This document shows, one piece after another, positions 12,441 to 24,031 of a stretch of DNA of 64,000 bases; the stretch's first letter is position 1, and every line of letters starts with the position of its first letter. The notes below the pieces were generated by a model. It saw only the letters and a program-made list of their open reading frames with translations, did no database searches and was not told where the DNA came from. Source of the DNA: Albugo candida. Taxonomy: Eukaryota > Oomycota > Peronosporomycetes > Albuginales > Albuginaceae. Both the position numbers and the translations under genes were made by a program. Where the stretch lies: the NCBI GenBank assembly GCA_905220665.1, contig CAJNAR010000160.1, positions 62,001 to 126,000 on the forward strand. The letters run 5' to 3'.

Positions 12441-13569
12441 TTGAAGCATCGAATCCTATATGAGGCACATGATACTGCGTTGAGTGGTCATCTCGGTCGT
12501 GAGAAGACCTATAGCTCAGTGAGCCAATACTACTGGTTGCCCAAACTCTATAAATGGGTAGGTACGTACGTACGTACATGTGAAATGTGTCGACGGGTCC
12601 AACCTTCAGCGCATGTGGCTGCGCCGCTAGCTAGTTTACCAGTACCCACGGGGTGTTGGGAGTCCATTAGTATGGATTTTATGTTTGGCCCACCAAAAGA
12701 TTCGGAAGGCAACACGGGTATCGTCGTCTTTGTTGACCGTTTGAGCAAAATGACTCATTTAGCGGCTGTGCCGGACTCCATCGATGGTGCAGGTACAGCT
12801 ACGCTGTTGCTCGATCGGGTATTCCGTCAACACGGTTTCCCTGTGGCAATTATCTCTGATAGAGATCCTCGCTTCACGGGAAAGTTTTGGAAGTTTATCT
12901 TCAAGGTGCTTGGCACCCGATTATATATGTCCCCCGCGGATCATCCGCAGATTGATGGTCAAACGGAGCAAGTTAATCGCGTTATTGGTGATATCTTACG
13001 CCAAATTTGCGCTAATATGGCTCGGAGTTGGAGCTTTATGCTCTCTTTGGTTGAGTTTGCGTTAAAACAACTCTGTTCATGCCTCTATCGGCTATACTCC
13101 GTTCTACGTGAACGGACTCACCAACCCTCGCCTTCCGTTAACGCTATTTCTGCGTGGTTCAGGGCTTGGTAGGGGAGAAATTGTCAATCGGCTTGCTGAT
13201 GTCAGCCCTGCTACTGTCAAGAAACAGGTCATCGAGCTTCTCGCAACGCGATTAAATGTCTTACGACATGTGCGTGATGCAATGGCTGAGAGCCAAGATC
13301 GACAAAAGGAGCAAGCTGATGCTAACAGCAGAGGTTGTATTGAAAGTTATGAGGTCGGAGACCAGGTATTACTCAGTACTAAAAACCTACCTACAAATGT
13401 AGTGTCCGCTGTCTTCAAGACAAAGTTGCGACCCCGGTTCATTGGGCCATTCACGGTCCTGGCTAAGGAGGGCCTTGCTTACACGCTCAACCTTCCACGC
13501 AAATTGCGCGCACACACCGTGTTTTACGTTGGCCTACTCAAGCCGTATTCGGGATCCATCCCTAGTTGA
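12441..13569 (+). pseudogene. Gypsy integrase, frameshifted near 13065
   Basis: The zinc-binding N-terminal domain is visible (AHDTALSGHLGREKT ... CEMCRRVQ, the H-H-C-C pattern). The core follows with SMDFMFGP (first Asp), ISDRDPRFTG (second Asp) and DHPQIDGQTEQVNR (catalytic Glu). Near 13065-13110 the frame changes, and the C-terminal part (VGDQVLLSTKNLP ... KLRPRFIGPFTVL ... HTVFYVGLLKPY) lies in the frame ending 13569. This is the SH3-like GPY/F domain seen in chromoviral integrases. Integrase inserts the DNA copy into the chromosome. All three catalytic acids are kept but the protein is split. Confidence 0.88.
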
Positions 13570-13804
13570 CTTTGAGGCGCTTGCGCCGGGTCACTTGGCC
13601 TTGCCACAAGCTGCTGCATCCAAACAAGGATGTCAAGCGGAGCCCCAAACCGGGTCTGGACATCCCCTGACGCCTGAAGGCGAGTCTGTACCGCGTCAAG
13701 CGTACGATGGGCCTGACCCAAAGTCTCGCGGAGACACGTCACTTCGGGAACCAGCTTCTTCTGGTCATCCACCGATACACTGACCGCCACCAGCGTTGCT
13801 TGAC

Positions 13805-13960
13805 AAGCACGGAAACTTACAGTTCCATGTTGAGAAGGTTCTCGCGCGACGTCGCTGTCATGGCCAAAACCAGTATCTGGTGAAGTGACGAGTCACGAGT
13901 CAGACAACTCATGGTAGTAGAGATACCCCTTCGGCAGGATTGCCCATATGCCTTGGATGT
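13805..13960 (+). pseudogene. Chromodomain of the gypsy integrase, broken
   Basis: Translation from about 13810 gives KHGNLQFHVEKVLARRRCHGQNQYLVK, then a stop where a Trp codon is expected. This is the start of a chromodomain (V-E-x-I/V-L ... YLVKW). In chromoviruses it targets insertion to modified chromatin. It is separated from the integrase by about 230 bp of frame-broken linker. Confidence 0.7.
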
Positions 13961-14020
13961 TTCTGAACATCGCAGCCAGGCTCCTCCTGCAACTAAAGGC
14001 GCTTCCCACCAGTAGTGGTT

Positions 14021-14260
14021 GTCAAGGATTTCATTACACTGTTTATCGGGTTTCTTAACTACCTTCCTTATCCTATCATGATTCCCTGACCGTGTGAATA
14101 TCACTTAAGTCTGACTTCAAACCTAGGGAGGCAGATATTTTCCAAGCTTATTGCTTGGGTGGGCTCAAACCGCTGCCCACACTACCAGGAATCGAACTAA
14201 CGACCTCCGGCAGGGGGTCCGTGCGCTCAAGTGCTTAACCGACTGAGCTGGGTACGTACC
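14021..14260 (-). mobile_element. tRNA-derived SINE (family 1), inserted in the gypsy element
   Basis: About 240 bp on the minus strand, starting with a tRNA-like head: an A-box-like CAGCTCAGTCGG (plus 14239-14250) and a B-box-like GTTCGATTCC (plus 14188-14197), which together form an internal RNA polymerase III promoter. It is flanked by a perfect 19-bp target duplication, cttcccaccagtagtggtt, at 14002-14020 and 14261-14279. A non-autonomous element of this type depends on LINE enzymes for movement. Its tail is not a simple poly(A). Confidence 0.88.
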
Positions 14261-14428
14261 CTTCCCACCAGTAGTGGTTTAGGGTAGCGGGTTGCAGGTA
14301 AGAATAAAGAGCCTTAGGCTCATAGCATGGCGATGACATGGTGTTTTGCACAACCGAGAGGTTAAGTGTACGCACCACGTCCTCTTCGATGAAAATGATT
14401 CGATTGACGTTTGTGGTAACGTCAGTCT

Positions 14429-14440
14429 GGTGGGGGAGAG
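14429..14440 (+). promoter_or_regulatory. Polypurine tract of the gypsy element
   Basis: A G/A-rich run (ggtgggggagag) lies immediately before the TG that opens the 3' LTR. This is the expected primer for plus-strand DNA synthesis. Confidence 0.8.
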
Positions 14441-14820
14441 TGTAACAGGGTTACACGTCGGTTAGTAACCGGTATACAGTGTGGTACACATTTGGGACGC
14501 TTTGGGTTTTTCGCTTTAGGAGCTAACGCGTGTCAGCCACCGGACATTAGTGCCTAGGTTAGGTACGTTTAGCGTAAGGTACTCTTCTAGAAAAAAATAA
14601 ATAAAGGACAGTTCCCCTTTTGATCGATTGAAGACACGTTGTAAGGCGTCTCAGATCTTGTGCATTTTGTGTTGCCGATTCCCTGAATCGTTTGATTCCT
14701 TGAACAAGGAGTGGAAGCTCTTTAGCTTGTTGACTCGTTGAGTCGAGTTCTCTTAAGAACTAAATTGCTCGTCGAGCAGATAGCCTTCCTCTGACAAAGA
14801 GCTAAAGTAGCTCCACTACA
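14441..14820 (+). repeat. 3' LTR, full length (380 bp)
   Basis: Starts TGTAACAGGG directly after the polypurine tract and ends CTCCACTACA, giving the canonical TG...CA termini. The segment from 14562 on matches the truncated 5' LTR at 7977-8238. Confidence 0.88.
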
Positions 14821-15576
14821 TGGCCTCAGTGTTCTATGGAGAGAAAGGAGAACAAATCGTGAAATGTAAGGAATTTGAAAGCGAAATGAAACGTCAGGGA
14901 CAAATAAACGCAAGGGCTTCAGCTCTAAGATAACAAGAGACCTGGAAATGGGGGAATTGTCTGGTGGCTTAAGCTTGTAGGAATGCTCAATCCGAATAGC
15001 AAAACATGAGTAAAGATCATATGCACCGACGAAGATATTGATCTATTCGAGTACCGTAGCAGCTCTTTTAATTCGATAATACACACAGTAAAAACCTTCA
15101 CACACCACTACATTATAGGAAGCATCATAACAAACCTTATTGCTTTCTTCGTTCATCACTTAAGACGATAGATCTTGATGGCCATACAAGGATCGAGGTT
15201 GTTTCTTCGATGCGTACATCCACTGGCTGTTATAAACACATCGTGGATCGTTTAGTGGCTAAAAAGACAAGTGAATACATTTTGTACCAGAGTAGCGCTA
15301 CCCATGGCGATGGCGATGACGATGGCGAAGGCAAGGATAATGCCGAAAAGGCTTCGGATACCAAACAGCTCTAAGCGTCGAAACGACTCTATAAAGCTCT
15401 CGAAATTGAAGCTTGAACATGCAACGTCTCTTACGATAGAAGGGAAATGGAATCTCGAAGCACTCAGGGTTGCTTTGTTACTAACATTAGGACATAAAGC
15501 TTGTTTTCATAAAATCAGGACGTTTTGCGTAGATTAAGATCGAATATAAGGCCCAAACTTCAGTGGTATAAAAAAC
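14821..15576. other. Intergenic, nothing recognised
   Basis: Contains a frame at 15271-15537 of low-complexity composition (alternating Met-Ala from a gatggc repeat) with no domain. No other signal seen. Confidence 0.45.
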
Positions 15577-16372
15577 GGAGCGCCTGTAATCACACACCCC
15601 TTTAACTATTCTCACACACCCCAAGTTCAGCAGCCAATTAAATCATTCCGTATCAATTTCCACCAATCACGAGACAGTAAACAATCATTTATGACAGACT
15701 CGTACAAACAGTAGACACAGAAGAATTAGGATATCAGCGAATAGTCAGTCCATGGTGACTTCTTGGATGAGAAGCAGGAGCTATTCGCTAAAAGCAATGA
15801 CATTCTCGATGAGTATTTTTGAAGTTAAGTAGATGAAAATCATAATATGGCAATACACAATTATTCTTTTCATGTCCTCTTTGATTCAACTGCAATAAAA
15901 TCCGATCAATTGACAGATAATAGAGCGCAATTTCACAACGGTCACATGGTAATAAGAGGATGCCATGGCTACGCCATTCATCTTACTGACATTGAAGCAT
16001 AAGTAGCAACGCATCGCTACCCCAAGGCTAAAAATGATGAAGTAAAGAATTGTGCATCGATGCTATTATCCAAAAGCCTTAGTTGTAGCAACATGATAAG
16101 TATTCGATAAACGAATGAGAATAAGCAGAGATAGGAAGCGCTATTGTATTTTGCTATATGTGAGTAAAATACCGACTTTTGACTGCAACCAAAAAGCTAG
16201 CAGGCTGAGCAGGGTCTTTGGATTCAAAACGATAACACAAACGCAACAAAGTATGACAAACATATTATAATAATTATGTGATTGGTGGGAATTGATACGG
16301 AATGATTTAATTGGCTGCTGAACTTGGGGTGTGTGAGAATAGCTAAAGGGGTGTGTGATTATAGGCGCTCCC
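15577..16372. mobile_element. Long-TIR MITE, 796 bp
   Basis: The two ends are inverted repeats of about 90-95 bp with almost no mismatches: left from GGAGCGCCTGTAATCACACA at 15577, right ending GGCGCTCC at 16372. The shared inner part includes the blocks caagttcagcagccaatt and aaatcattccgtatcaattt. Flanks ataaaaaac and ctaaaatac agree at 7 of 9 positions, compatible with a 9-bp target duplication as made by Mutator-like transposases. No coding frame inside, so it is non-autonomous. Confidence 0.85.
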
Positions 16373-19009
16373 TAAAATACCTTTTGCCTTTTGTTACCAG
16401 CCATTAGGTGCTTCCGTTTTAGCTTGACGATCATGAACGCCAAAGAAGCCTCTTTATATTGTCAATTTCCAACAAAAGAAAGACAACCTTATACTAGTGC
16501 CATCGTCATCAGGTTAAACTGATATATAGGGAGCTGAAGAGCATACATTCATTTGATTTGAAGGAATGCAGACAAGTATTTGAGGATAGAAAGGAATTTG
16601 TGAAAGACGCCACTGGTAGCATGGACCGAATATTGCTTTTTAGATGGAGGTGAAGCACAGGTACTACATCATTCATCTCAAAATAATGATGAAGCTATTT
16701 GATTAGCCTTACGTAAGGCTGCAGAACAGGTGGTTGGGCCAGATATGCCGTAGATTGCTGTGGTCAGTTTTCTTATGACTAGGACGTCAAATCAGCAAGC
16801 TTCTTTGTGAAGGGAGTGAGACGTACGAGGGTAAATGAATCGACAATAAGTGTTGGAACTGACCTATATCAGGATGCTCCGAGAGCGACATTTGTTTTCC
16901 AATGAAGCTAACTGTTACATGATGAAGTATCTGGTGTATACACCTGACAGGAGAGATCATTCAGCCCATCACTTCGTCATTGAATGTATGAACCAATATT
17001 ACTGACCAAGCGAGATGTATCTCTTCATTCTGTATATTTGACAATTCCGTGGTCAGCCACTTCTGTATGTTCTCTCCTGTTTAGTTCAGGAAAAGTGTGA
17101 TAATACAACAATTTTCGTTCTCTCTGGGCAAGCCGTGCAAAATGCGGGGGTTTCAACATGCTTTATAAAGCCATTGCAGAAACGTTCGGCGCATTTCGCG
17201 ATTATCCATTATGAATCCTCAAACTTTCAAAAGTAAATCAAGACTTGTAAGAATTCAAAAATGGCAATACAATGACAATTCCAGGTCTGATTGTTCGAGG
17301 GCAAGGAGTGAGTCCCAATCTGAGAAGTAATCAACTCCGTCGCGGGAAGTTAGGTGACTTTTACTCAAATTGGGACGCCATTGATTAACGTTGTGTCGTC
17401 GCAAGTAGATGTAGTCACAACAGCTGTACATCGATGCTGGTTTTATATTGTTCATGTATGAATAATAGAGTGCCTAAAAATCTGATGATCAGTTTAAATA
17501 TCTCTGAAAAGTAATCGCCTCGTTTGGTTTCACGCTAAGATTGGATGGAAGATATGATATATTTTGACCCCATTGGAAAGAACGCACTGATCCAGACAAA
17601 TTCTAAAATTGTGCTTATTTTCAAACGTTGAACAAAAAATGTGGTGAACTTGTTGTGAAGTCTCCTTTCAGCTTGATAATGGTCGCATGCACTCGATTGA
17701 ATGATGGTGACCAGGAGATGTGTATCTGCAAGATGGCACATATGGATTCACTGATCGATCTCACGCAAAGTGTTAGCGTTATGTCTTGTTTTACCAGTTC
17801 TGTAAAATGTGCTGTCATTGATTTGACAGTATTCTTTTTATGCCAAAATATTGCAAATAATTCATGCAATCGGTCCATATTTACTCGATCTATACGTACC
17901 CTGTACTTCCTTCTTTTCTTTCACGCACACATTTGATTTGAATTGTGATTGGCTTTAGCATTATGCATTACAAGGAATCCATATAATTATTCAAAGCGCA
18001 TAGTGAAGATACGATGCGAGAAAGCGCAGATCAGTGAATACATGGGAAGTTGTTGTTCACCATCTGGTCGATGAACTCATTGCTGAAAAAGGTTTCTTCT
18101 TAGCAAGGTTAGACTATTTGTATGTGAGCCATTATTTATGATCAATGATAGTATGGACGGGTCTAGAAAGCTGCAGCAACTGCGTATATAAAGCAACATT
18201 CAATACCTAACGATATATTGTTTAGAGCCTCTCCTACTGCCAGTTTTTTTTGGGTATTTTTACAAGGGTATATGTGGATGATCGTCTCGCTTATTGCTTT
18301 GGCCATTAGGCACAGCAATTAAATAAAGGAGCCGCTAATAAGCCCCCAGTTTTCGCTCACCAGCCCCACCCCTCTGAAACTCAGCACCCCTAAATTATTA
18401 TTACGAATTATGATAGGCTGGAGAGAGTAACCGTATTTAAATATATGACAGACCGTTTGAAAGGGAAAGCCGGCAAGTTTGGTCATACCATAACTCTTCC
18501 ATTTTGCCAACTATGAGTCAATTTGAAGACATCGTCGATATTACTTACGCGTCTTTAGAATAGCCTAGATTAGCAGTAACTCGTCAATCTCAAAATGAGG
18601 GCTTCGTATTTACTTGCAAAAGAACGCGAGGTTCCATCAATCATAGAACGAAGGTAGAAGAACGATGAAAACGGTGTTTCCGTATTAAGAAAATCTGACG
18701 AACAGAAGGTGACCTCTATATTGATGAAGGGCGCCAAAACATAGCAGATTACGATTAGCGTGAAGACATGCAAGGATGTAAGAATTTGAGATGAATAAAA
18801 CACACAGTTATCGAAGCATGAAGTTTGAAAGAAATCCAAGACTCTCGTCGTGTCCAAATCTCGTTGTAGTCGACGATCGGCATAGATGAGAGCCTATTCT
18901 ATTGTTAGTCGAGCTGTCTATTTCACATCAACTTTAATTGAGGAAACGTTTGCCTACACAATATTTTTCTCAGGATTGAAAAAAAACTAGACACAACATA
19001 ACCATCTTG
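16373..19009. other. Mostly non-coding; weak gene remnants at 16520-17000
   Basis: On the plus strand, ELKSIHSFDLKECRQVFEDR and the next ~20 residues (near 16530-16650), LALRKAAEQVVGPDMP (near 16707-16752) and a 43-codon frame with SNEANCYMMKYLVYTPDRRD (near 16875-17010) look like pieces of one decayed gene. They are separated by stops and frame changes. I do not recognise the family. From 17250 to 18860 there are antisense pairs of short frames without support. Confidence 0.25.
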
Positions 19010-19943
19010 ATTATGCCTGCACCTGGAATTTTCAATGCGCGATCTCAAATCCATTGTATTTGCCGATGAAATGGATTTTATTCACCATGATCCTACTCGT
19101 TTCGAGAATAAAGTTCTTGTTGCCGAGCGAGTATTCCGGGCATGGTCCTTGACCATCAATGTCAGCAAAACTGAGCGAACGACTATTGCTCGTGAACCGA
19201 AGACGACCGACGAAAGCTGGCGGACCTTTCTTAAAATTATATCACTACTTGGCGACTCCGAAGACGTAAAGCAGCGTAAAACTCATGCAGCAACTGCCTT
19301 TAGAAGGTTTTGGAAACTATGGCTTCATTCTCGTCTACTTCTAGAAACACTACGCGTTCGCTTGTACAATGTCTATGTCTTACCTATCCTGCTGTACAAC
19401 TGTAGAACATGAGATCTCCTAGACCACGACATTGCAAGTCTTGAAGCGTACCGCCGTAGTCACCTTCGGTGCTTCCCCCGTATCGACTACCCTCAGCACA
19501 TCAGCAATGCAGATCTGTACAAGCGCTGTAACACATAACCGCTTCGAATTCACCTGACATGGTCTCGATGGTGACTCTTTGTTCATACTCGTCACCGCGC
19601 ACAACCTATTCCAGCTCAATTGAACATGCTCCGGGTTTTATGATTCTGCCGGTAATATGCCGACTCTCGGGGCCATACACCTACCTGCCTCACAAACATT
19701 CTCGACAAGGACCTACGGCTCGACATAACTTCCATTCTACGTCTCCGCAATACAGCAGATAAATACGCCCTGTAAATTATAGCACAAGACCGTGCCATGG
19801 GGAAAGAGCTTTCTCAGCGTCTCTGCAATACCCACGAAATATTTTACCGGGATAAAGAAAAAGCCAGGCGTAAGCGAAATCTAGAGTCCGCTAATGCGGA
19901 CTCAATGCTGCCGCGAAAACGCTCATAATAATAATAATAATAG
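19010..19943 (+). mobile_element. 5'-truncated LINE of a second type, (TAA)n tail
   Basis: A frame at 19035-19412 encodes a RT palm remnant: IVFADEMDFI is the FADD motif (second Asp changed to Glu), followed by AWSLTINVSKTE and LYNVYVLPILLYNCRT, a typical end of non-LTR RT. Downstream, decayed frames carry LLDHDIASLEAYRRSHLRC. The element ends in an (ataata)n run at 19925-19942. Flanks share ccatcttg (19002-19009 and 19944-19951) as a probable short target duplication. The RT is unlike the other LINEs here, so this is a separate family. Confidence 0.7.
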
Positions 19944-20329
19944 CCATCTTGGATCAGCCGATAGGTTAAGCGGAGTTCTTTGATCAAGCCTTTGAGTTTA
20001 AAGTGCATGAGTACGATCACAGTGAAGTCGAATTACTTTCTGGTACGAAAGCACAAGTACTGTGGTAACAGAAATAAAGAGACCCTACTCGTCTTGAGGG
20101 CTTCACTCCGTCCGTGCAAGTCCTCGGTAAGTAGGCGATTTGCTTGAACGAGGCTACAGTACTTTCAATTTCAAGTCGAAGACATTCATATCTCTGGTAT
20201 AAGACTAACTGGAACCTTCAATTTGATGCTAAATATGCGTACAAAGATGAAAAAGTGATTCACTAAGATTAGGATCGGATTTGCACCCGCACTTCTACTT
20301 GTCAGTTCCGTACAAGCAGCAACGATAGC

Positions 20330-20560
20330 CGAATGCTAAAAGGGCACCAAATGATTCTACTTCTCAACCGAATGCGGTCGTCTTGATCGTAACACTTCCA
20401 CGCAAGAATTGATCATGCTAATAAACATTATCTCAATCACGGATTTTAGTGGCATTATAGGAGTTGACCACAACTAAAATAAGAAAAGGCGATTACGATC
20501 GGTCCAAACGAAGTGTATTGTTGCCTGTAATGAAAGCTATGACTCTGATAGATTTTTTTT
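20330..20560 (-). repeat. Fragment of the L1-like LINE 3' region
   Basis: Two blocks resemble the LINE at 36.5-36.75 kb in the same relative order: 'aaccgaatgcggtcgtcttg..cgtaacac' and 'cgattacgatcggtccaaac.gaagtg'. No frame remains. Confidence 0.5.
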
Positions 20561-21959
20561 GTTTTAAAAAGACTTCTTGAAATACGGAGGTGTCTGTAGT
20601 CTGTGAGCATAGAGAATTTGTATTGATAGTCCTCAATGTATCCACTTCCATTTATTTGAATAGAAGGTCGTATAACAACGCGCTAAGTCGGACGATGACG
20701 ACAGAAAAACTTACTTCACTGAACACATTTACAGTACGCTGCATGGGTACATACAATGAAGAAGACCAAATACACAAACAAACGAACAAACGAAGTATGC
20801 TACGTCTGAGAAAAGAAAGGCCGTGGTCATTATGAGCACTAGGTATTAAGGCAGATAAAAGTTCTATCGAGCTTCTATAAACTCCATCGCACCTTATCAT
20901 GTTGGTTTGAATACTGCCATACACTCGTTAGAGGCTTAAAAGGCGTATTGATAATCGTTCATTCTTCTTCAACGAAATTATAATAAAACTGATGGATAGG
21001 AACATCGTCAAAATAATATTTCCAACGTCTCCGCATTTGCTTTCATCGTTGCTTGCAAGCCATTTGTGCCACGGAGGCGAGAGACTGAAACGTTGATGAA
21101 ATGAATCAATGGGCAATGAAGCGGCATAATTCATTCCTCACGTCATTTTATACTAGACACACAGTAGTTAGGAATAGTGATACCGAATACAAATGTTTGG
21201 TCGTGTACTGATATTAATGCGCTTTCAAAATTCATTAAATGTTTGACGTCTCTAATAATGATCTAATAACATTTCGGGTGACCTGCAAATACAATTATAA
21301 AGGGTTGTTAGATACCAGGTAACCTCACCAAACTTAAGTAGCCAATTCTTCTTTTTTTCCTAATCAGTCATCTCGTTTCTTGATTCTAGTCTTATATATA
21401 AACTTTATCCCGCTGATAACCAATCTCAGCCCCTGTTGACAGCGTTGCACAAATCACAAACGTATTGCTCTGTCGCTTCGATTACACACAGCAGGGTCGC
21501 GCTGGTGGTTAATCTTAAAGTGCGTGATAATATATTCTCAGTCCACACAATTAAGACATGTAATCTGTGCGGGCTCGTCATCAATTTGCGCATGTCGATC
21601 TGATTCCCTTTCTATGCCACTTTTGTTGAAGAAGGGGACTTGCCAAAGCTGAGAACTGGTTCTATCTTGTAGCATTGAGTATAGCAAAATGACCCTCCCT
21701 CAACATTGTTTTAACTAATGACAAACTGGCCTTCCCTTGGTTTACAACGAAAAATGCCATGTGAATTAGTGGCATCACTTTCGCAACTGAACTATTTTTT
21801 TTTGCGGAAGATTAGACATTGCCGAAAAAGATAGAATGCGCTTATGGCGCAGGTCGAGCTCGTCCAATCTTATTTTAATAAGCCTGGTGCGAAGCCGAAC
21901 TTAAGCATTCCCATTTCTCTTTTTGTTTCGGACGATGCCATGTCCTCGCATGCCTAAAT

Positions 21960-22560
21960 AATTTATATTGGATTTGGATAGTTCGGTCGAATATTCAGAA
22001 GAATCCTTTCATCCAGTTACCGAATCATTCGATGGCTACAGTAACATTTGATAAGCGCCACAATCATAGGGTCGGAGTAAGCTTCCAACTTGCAAGTTTT
22101 GTCCAGATCGGTATAAGTTGCGCATACAATGATTCTATCACGGTATGGCATAACAATTTACACGTGGACTTGCAGCAGAGACTATGTGACAAGGGAAATC
22201 GATGCTGAATGGAATTTTTCTTGGTCGGAAACATCAAAACGTTCCGACGCTCGTTTACCTGATCAGCAAATGCTATTATATCTTCGCGGAAAGGATGGTA
22301 GAATACAAATACCCGTTTGTTCGGACTTTTAAAGCTACAGAGCATGCAATTTTACCCTGCAGTTAGCGCCCCATGCGTCAGCAATTATTCTATCCCTTTG
22401 AACGATGCTTGGATGAAGTTATTACAACGAATTGATGCTCTATTCGTACCACACGAGCCGATAGAAGATTTACCATCGCATCATATCGGGAAAATATATA
22501 ATGGGAAGGATCATCTTCTTGGTGGGAGCATGCCTTGAGAATGTCCAGCCAACTAATTTG
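21960..22560 (+). repeat. Fragment of the L1-like LINE RT 3' half
   Basis: Similarity to LINE copy B runs from ttcggtcgaatattcagaag (compare 56466) through accgaatcattcgatggct, gataagcgcc, cacacgagccgatag and catcatatcgggaaaata. Stops occur throughout. It corresponds to the region after the FADD motif. Confidence 0.6.
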
Positions 22561-22907
22561 AGAATTACACATCAGATAAAGTAACATCGGGAAATGACGG
22601 AATATTTCAAATTCATAATTTATTGATGCTCCATCTTTCTCTAATGTTGGGCAAACATTTCCAACTTACACGCATCATCACTGATAAAGCCTGAATGAAG
22701 TACTCAGTGGGGCATTTAGAAACAAATCATCCACTCAACCGACTAGTTCACTAAGCGATCAGCAGGTTGAATAGTGTGTCATGAACTTTCATGATCTTTC
22801 TATTGTTACCTTACATCTTGTTCTATCGAGCAAATTTGACGTATTCAACTATTTGAACTTTCTTGGGTAATTCATAACTCTTCAGTAGTAGACATCTCGG
22901 ATAAATT

Positions 22908-24031
22908 ATGAATGCCGCGATGAAAGCGCCGAGTGAGTGGCTGGTATTGACAACTATGTTTGCTCAGCAGATATTTTCGCCGCCAACTAGGTTTAGTATC
23001 TTCCAATACATCCATGTAACGCCGGCAGGAGGAAGGGAGAGGAAGCAAGGGAAGATATTTGCTTGCGGAGCTCTATTTGATAAAAAATGGAAAGTGAGAT
23101 TTTAATTAAAGAATCCTGCTTCACCTATCTGATTGGCTAATCCAGTTCTCCAACTAAATATGAACTATGCATGCATGTACAATGGAGGTTGTTACAATCC
23201 CTCTATGGATGCTTGAAACAATTTATTGCCACCAACAGAATAATCAAAACTACTTGATCCATGCTGCTTTTTTACATAAACCAATGTAACGTCTAGTCAG
23301 AAGATATTGAATTATCTCGCAATTTATAATCATGATATATTGATATTTTCTAGTTATTTTTGCAGGGGCTTCCAGCCTTTCGGATAGAAGTCTCAAATCA
23401 GGGTGAGTATCGATTGGCAAACAAGTTGAAATTAAATGGCACGCTAGGAATAATTATCAATGAAGCACAAAAACAAAGCGGTATAAAAGATTTCGTAGAT
23501 ATCCCGGACAACTACTTTTTCGCAAATATCAAGACTTAATAAATACGAATATCGAAAACCTTGTCGTGAATCTTTGGCTGAACGAAATCAAAGAAGGGGT
23601 TTCTGTATTTTCAAAGTCAACAGCCTGCAGTACGGTAATGATGCACCAAGTTTGGTATTTTTTGATTTGTTTACGAATCGAAGACGGTGTAGATTTCCAC
23701 ATTCACCTAAACTATGACGAAATCTCGCAAAAAAATCGCGTCATACCTGGGACCCCTCTACGCGTCTCTAAAATTAGATTTGAGGCCCACAATACATTGG
23801 AATAAGGTGTTTGCCACGCTAATAAGCGTGATTGGAGCGCTGCCGATGGTAATAATCATTTCTGCTTTCTTAACTTTTTGTTTCCTTCAAGCTTACTACT
23901 TCACGTAAACTTGAATGCATTTATTATACAGGAGTCCATCTGCAAGTATGTTTCACTCTCATGCATTGGTAGACGGTCTAGTTGATGAATTCTCTTCCGA
24001 CAATTTAGTCTCAACGAAAGGCTTTGCTTAA
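22908..24031 (+). CDS. Unidentified gene with inverted paralogue at 36.1-40.1 kb
   Basis: I do not recognise the family. Coding-like pieces in order: 23366-23541 (after a TTTTTGCAG acceptor-like site) with QGEYRLANKLKLNGTLGI and NEAQKQSG; about 23540-23740 with NLVVNLWLNEIKEGVSVFSK and MMHQVWYFL; 23714-23908 with KLDLRPTIHWNKVF and a membrane segment GALPMVIIISAFLTFCF; and a last exon ending TAA at 24029-24031 with LVDGLVDEFSSDN. The same pieces occur inverted at 36.1-40.1 kb, where the protein sequence is better conserved than the intervening DNA. That supports real coding. Exon limits are uncertain and the pieces lie in different frames, so this copy may itself be damaged. 22908-23105 (a 65-aa frame) may or may not belong to it. 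Confidence 0.45.

Larger units (their letters stand above)
7977..14820 (+). mobile_element. Ty3/gypsy LTR retrotransposon with chromodomain, decayed
   Basis: The domain order gag, aspartic protease, reverse transcriptase, RNase H, integrase, chromodomain is diagnostic of the Ty3/gypsy chromovirus group. The element is bounded by a partial 5' LTR and a full 3' LTR preceded by a polypurine tract (tggtgggggagag, ending 14440). Gag is a single open frame but pol is broken by several stops and frame changes, so this copy cannot be autonomous. The two LTRs differ at roughly one position in ten over their shared part, so the insertion is old. A SINE is inserted between the chromodomain and the polypurine tract. 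No target duplication can be checked because the 5' LTR end is missing. Confidence 0.92.

Noticed and set aside
12558..12580. (gtac)n microsatellite
   Set aside because: A short run inside the integrase zinc-finger coding region, probably coincidental.
14021..14260. Functional tRNA gene
   Set aside because: The tRNA-like head has A and B boxes but continues into a non-tRNA body with target duplications, so it is a SINE.
15271..15537. 88-codon frame starting with Met-Ala repeats
   Set aside because: The composition comes from a gatggc microsatellite; no domain or paralogue.
17621..17936. Overlapping 85- and 102-codon frames on opposite strands
   Set aside because: Mutually antisense and without motifs; nothing decides between them.
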